Source of the DNA: Hexactinellida sp. DTS-2022
Lineage: Eukaryota > Porifera > Hexactinellida
DNA length: 64,000 nucleotides
Direction: 5' to 3'
NCBI GenBank assembly: GCA_028753945.1
Contig: JAPNXP010000003.1
Location: 4,464,001-4,528,000 of the forward strand
Below, in pieces: positions 58,701 to 64,000 of this stretch (within the stretch, counting starts at the first letter, position 1; each line of letters opens with the position of its first letter). Below the pieces are notes generated by a model. The model ran no database searches. It had not been told where the DNA came from and saw only the letters and a program-made list of their open reading frames with translations. The position numbers and the translations under genes are program-made.

Positions 58701-61700
58701 ACTAAGAGCCCAAATTTTCAGGATATGTGTCTCATGGGTTACAGATGTGCACCTGGGGTCACGTTTTTTTGTAACATTTTTTTGGCCTCATTTTTGCACC
58801 TGTTTAATGCTAGAAAAAGAAAAATAAATAGTCCGCGAATAACTAATTTATATGCATTCGATAGATAATTAAATTCTACACCTTTTCACAGTGCACGAAT
58901 TTTTAAATTGGGTTTCGTTAGTGCCAGAATAGAGTTGCAAATTTCCTTTGTTTACTAACACTTCAGTTCAATTGAAAGTGTTAAATCTAATTCTATTGTT
59001 TCGACTCGTGATTATTATATTGATTCAACTTGTGAGATTGAGTAGGCTTCTATTTTCTAATTGAAAACTAAGATTTTACATTCCATAACAACGACAGATT
59101 ATGTGATTATATTTACTTCTCCGTGAATATTCTTGCACAATGGATACATGACATATTTAATTCTAATTAATTCGCTCTGTGTTTAACTAATAGAGACGGT
59201 TCCAATTAGATTATTGGGGTTATCGAGTGCGCAGAATTCAAATATTATAATTAAATTAAATTAAAATTAATAATAATTGCAAATAATTGAACTTCTTTTA
59301 TTTTGCTGAACAAAATAATGGTGTTAAATTATTAATATATTAATAATTGTTTATACTAATTAATTAAATATCATAAATCTCAGGGATTATACGAGATAGA
59401 AACAAACTTCCAATTTATCAATTGATCCTTATGCCACGTAACACCTCTACAAATGGGTCTTGACACCTTGAAGTGATGATGACATCGTCAAAAAAATGTG
59501 TTTTTACAATTTTATGAATAATATTTTGCGAGTGGGTTGGTTGGAGTTGGGTGATCACCCAACACTCACATAAAAAATGCTGACTCAGCACATATTATAT
59601 TCTACTGAAACTTAAATATCTCTCAAATAAAGTGAGCTAAATGGAAACTACCGCCACTCTAAGGGTCGTAGCCTTCTGAAACACCTTTCTGAAATAATTT
59701 AACACCTTTATAGTGATGATGACTTGGCAAAAAGATCCAGAATTTCAGCCTGTCCGACAGCATGTTTCTTTGGAGGCACTATCAATAAACAACCAACAAA
59801 ATATAGTGCCACCAAAGGAACATGCGTCGGCACAGGCTGCAATTTTGGATTTTTACTGTGCCGACTATACTATAGTATAGTGGCCCAGTTCTAATCTTAC
59901 TGCCTTGGTTAGTTATTATTACTGTGCCGACTATACTATAGTATAGTGGCCCAGTATTGGTCTTAGTGCTTTGGTTATTATTACTGTGCCGACTATACTA
60001 TAGTATAGTGGCCCAGTATTGGTCTTAGTGCCTTGGTTATTATTATTTTCCTTCCGTATCCTCTCCACAGAACAGAGTTTTATTAACTAAGAGCCCAAAT
60101 TTTCAGGATATGTGTCTCATGGGTTACAGATGTGCACCTGGGGTCACGTTTTTTATCACATTTATTTGGCCACATTTTTGCACCTGTTTAATATTAGAAA
60201 AAGAACAATAAATATCCGCGAATATTTAATTTATATGCATTCGATAGAGAATTAAATTCTACACCTTTTCACAGTGCACGAATTTTTAAATTGGGCTTCG
60301 TTTGTTCCACAATTGAGTTGGAAATTTCCTTTGTTTACTAACACTTCAGTTCAGTTGAAAGTGTTAAATCTAATTCTATTGTTTCAACTTGTGATTATTA
60401 TATTGATTCAACTTGTGAGATCGAGTAGGCTTCTATTTCCAATTGAAAACTAAGATTATAGATTTCAATAACAACGACAGATTATGTGATTATATTTACT
60501 TCTGCAAAAATACTCTTGCACTGTTAATATACTGACGTAATTAATTATAATTAATTAAGTCAGTATATGACTTATATAGATGCTCCCAATTTGTTTATTA
60601 GGCGTTATCGAGTGTGCGGAATTGAAATTTGATAGCCAAATAAATTAATTTATTATTTATGACAAAATAATCAAACTTTATAAATATAAGTTGACATTGA
60701 AATTGGTGTTAAATTATAAATAATATTAATAATTATTTATACTAATTAATTAAATATCATAAATCTCAGAGACTATAGAAGATAGAAACAAACTTTCAAT
60801 TTATCAATTGGTCCCTATGGCACGTGCCACCTATACAAGTGGATCTTGACACCTTGAGGTGATGATGACATTGTTAAAAAAATGTGTTTTTACAATTTTG
60901 TTAATTCGATATTTAAAATGGGTTAGTTGATGTTGGGTGATGACCCAACACTCACATAAAAAATGCTGAGTCATCACCTATTATATTCTACTGAAACTTG
61001 AATATCTCTCAAATGAAGTGAACTAAATGGAAACTTCCAACTTTCTAAGGGTCGTTGCCTTTTGAAACACCTTTCTAAAATAATTTAACACCTTTATAGT
61101 GATGATGACTAGGCGGAAAAAAATCCAAAATTGCAGCCGGCGCCGACAGCATGTTCCTTTGGAGGCACTATCAATAGACACCAACAAAATATAGTGCCAC
61201 CAAAGGAACATGCGTCGGCACAGGCTGCAATTTTGGATTTTTATTATTGGTCCGTAGATCCTCCACAGAACAGGGTTTTAGTAACTAAGAACTGAAAATT
61301 TCAGGATATGTGTCTCATGGGTTACAGATGTGCACCTGGGGTCACGATTTTTAATTACATTTTTTTGGACACATTTTTGCACCTGTTTAATATTGAAACA
61401 GGAACAATAAATAGTACCCGAAAATTAAATTTATATGCATTCGATAGATAATTAAATTCTACACCTTTTCACAGTGCACGAATTATCAAATTGGGTTTCG
61501 TTTGTGCCACAATTGAGTTGCAAGTTTCTTTTGTTTACTAACACTTCAGTTCAATTGAAAGTGTTAAATCTAATTCTATTGTTTCAACTCGTTATTATTA
61601 TATTGATTCAACTTGTGAGATCGAGTAGGCTTCTATTTTCCAATTGAAAACTAAGATTATATATTTCATAACAACGACAGATTATGTGATTATATTTACT

Positions 61701-64000
61701 TCTGCGAGAATATTATTGCACTGTTAATATACTGACGTAATTAATTATAATTAATTCAGTCAGTATATGACTTATATATATGCTTATAATTTGTTTATTA
61801 GGGTTTATCGAGTGTGCGGAATTGAAATTTGATGGACAAATTAATTAATTAATTATTTATGACAAAATAATTTACTTAATAATTGTAAGTTGACATTGAA
61901 ATTGGTGTTATATTATGAATAATATTAATAATTATTCACACTAATTAATTAAATATCATAAATCTCAGAGATGATACAAGATAGAAACAAACTTCCAATT
62001 TATTAATTGATCCTTATGCCACGTAACACCTCTACAAATGGGTCTTGACACCTTGAGGTGATGATGACATCGTAAAAAAAATGTGTTTTTACAATTTTGT
62101 TAATTCGATATTTAAAATGGGTTAGTTGAAGTTGGGTGATGACCCAACACTCACATAAAAAATGCTGAGTCATCACAGATTATATTCTACTCAAACTTGA
62201 ATATCGCTAAAATGAAGTGAACTAAATGGAAACTTCCACCACTCTAAGGGTCGTAGCATTCTGAAACACCTTTCTGAAATAATTTAACACCTTTATAGTG
62301 ATGATGAATTGGCGGAAAAAAAAAATCCAAAATTGCAGCTTGCGCCGACAGCATGTTTCTTTGGAGGCACTATCAATAAACTACCAACAAAATATAGTGC
62401 CACCAAAGGAGCATGCGTCGGCACAGGCTGCAATTTTGGATTTTTTATTTTTGGTCCGTAGATCGTCCACTGAACAGAGTTTAATTAACTAAGAACCCAA
62501 AATTTCAGGACAGGTGTCTCATGGGTTACAGATGTGCACCTGGGGTCACGATTTTTTACTACATTTTTTTGGACACATTTTTGCACCTGTTTAATATTAG
62601 AAAAAGAACAATAAATAGTGCACAAATATTTAATTTATATGCATTCGATAGAGAATTAAATTCTACACCTTTTCACAGTGCACGAATTTTTAAATTGAGT
62701 TTCGTTTGTGCCACAATTGAGTTGCAAGTTTCCTTTGTTTACTAACACTTCAGTTCAATTGAAGTGTTAAATCGAATTCTATTGTTTCAACTTGTGATAA
62801 TTACATTGATTCAACTTGTGAGATCGAGTAGGCTTCTATTTTCTAATTGAAAACTAAGATTTTACATTCCATAACAACAACAGATTATGTGATTATATTT
62901 ATTTCTGCTCAGAATATTCTTGAACAATGGATACATGAGATATTTAATTCTAATTAATTCGCTCTGTGTTTAACTTAGAGAAACGGTTCCAATTAGATTA
63001 TTAGGGTATCGAGTGCGCTGAATTCAAATATGATAGTGAAATTAAATTAAAATTAATTATTATAGCAAATAATTGAACTTAATTTATTTTGATGTAAATA
63101 ATATTGGTGTTAAATTATCTTAGATTAATTAAATATTTATACTAATTATCTAAATTTCATTAATCTCAGAAATGATACAAGATAGAAACAAACTTTAAAT
63201 TCATCAATTGGTCCTTATGGCACGTACCACCTATACAAGTGGATCTTGACACCTTGAGGTGATGATGACATCGTCAAAAAAATGTATTTTTACAATTTTG
63301 TGAATTATATTATTAAAATGGGTTAGTTGGAGTTGGGTGATGACCCAACACTCACATAAAAAATGCTGATTCATCACTTATTATATTCTACTGAAACTTG
63401 AATATCTTTGAAACGAAGTGAGCAAAATTGAAACTTCCACCACTCTAAGGGTCGTAGCCTTCTGAAACACCTTTCTGAAATAATTTAACACCTTTATAGT
63501 GATGATGACTTGGTGAAAAAAAAATCCAAAATTGCAGCCTGTGCCGACAGCATGTTCCATTGGAGGCACTATCAATAGACCACCACCAAAATATAGTGCC
63601 ACCAAATGAACATGCGTCGGCACAGGCTGCAATTTTGGATTTTTATTATTATTATTATTATTTTTTATCCGTAGCCACTCCACAGAACAGAGGTTTATCA
63701 ACTAAGAGCCCAAACTTTTAGCACAAGTGTCTCATGGGTTACAGATGTGCACCTAGGGTTATGATTTTTGATTAACAAATTTTGGACACATCTTTAACAC
63801 CTTTCAAAATTTGTCTGGTCTATAACTCAAAATATCTTTTACTAAACCCCCAAATTTTATTTCATATTTGGATTCATCTTAAAATTCTGCGTTTGATGGG
63901 AGAAGAAAATTTGTTAAAATTGGTTTAATTTCTGCCATAAATGGGAGTTGAAATTCCTTTGTTTACTCAACACTTCAATTTCAATAAAACTGTGAAATCT
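52736..64000. repeat. Tandem array of a hairpin-bearing satellite, unit about 1.2 kb
   Basis: Each unit starts near TCCGTAG and TGCACCTGGGGTTACGATTT, continues through conserved blocks (TTTCAACTTGTAATAATTAT; GGGTCTTGACACCTTGAGGT; GGGTGATGACCCAAC) and ends in a hairpin of about 125 bp. Hairpins lie at about 53,990, 54,955, 56,226, 57,436, 59,733, 61,118, 62,320 and 63,518; the last units repeat every roughly 1,200 bases. Palindromic units sit between some of them. No conserved open frame: short ORFs cover only the hairpin arms. The array continues beyond the window. Confidence 0.85.
57902..58676. mobile_element. hAT-like MITE built of TAACGG repeats, 775 bp
   Basis: Inverted ends CAGTGATGTGCTCCGTTAC and GTAACGGAGCACATCACTG are flanked by perfect 8-bp repeats TCTCCACA (57,894-57,901 and 58,677-58,684). 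The neighbouring unit near 60,060 has a single TCTCCACA, the empty site. The inside is GTAACGGTAACGGAAGAAA-type repeats, then a middle part in inverse orientation (CCGTTACTCCGTTATT), then forward again. Confidence 0.88.

Overview
This is an AT-rich eukaryotic window (intron-bearing genes, TATA promoters, many transposons) with no prokaryotic features. Spliced secreted proteases, a TRAF-type zinc-finger/MATH gene, an NHL-type fragment and an OTU-bearing Helitron suggest a metazoan, probably a marine invertebrate. A sponge would fit, but that is inference from gene content, not proof.

The left two thirds (1-42,535) is a cluster of proteinase K-like subtilases (S8 peptidase with an I9 propeptide). 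Each copy has a TATA box, a non-coding first exon with a CAA run, and five coding exons: signal peptide + propeptide; Asp motif DTG; His motif GHGTH; oxyanion Asn; Ser motif GTSM. Seven copies lie in the order A(-, only coding exon 1 in window), B(+), C(+), F(-), G(+), D(-), E(-). B/E and C/D are mirror partners, and F/G meet at the centre near 24,990, so about 9,655-42,535 forms a large imperfect palindrome. Every copy I could follow beyond exon 1 is broken, and each by different lesions: frameshifts, nonsense codons, a lost splice donor, deletions, an MITE in an exon. Small transposons with readable target-site duplications date events: some predate the duplications, others hit single copies.

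Between A and B lie a degenerate repeat unit (2,832-4,186), an orphan copy of the B/E-type promoter split by an 893-bp hAT-like element, and a frameshifted TRAF-like gene (6,305-7,265). To the right of the palindrome lie a broken retroelement integrase (42,540-43,056), the end of an NHL-like gene (43,121-43,456), a small spliced gene with its own TATA box (43,911-44,271), and a long intact Helitron Rep/helicase/OTU gene (45,163-50,778, minus strand).

The right end (51,730-64,000) is satellite DNA: about 60-bp units with a palindromic core, then tandem units of about 1.2 kb, each ending in a hairpin of about 125 bp with the same internal bulge and mismatch in the copies compared. A 775-bp TIR element made almost wholly of TAACGG-type repeats is inserted in this array, and a 320-bp TA-target element is inserted at the core of one palindromic unit. 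Related satellite units fill intron 1 of gene D (32,640-35,215).

Exon junctions, frames and target-site duplications were read by eye; identities were not computed.
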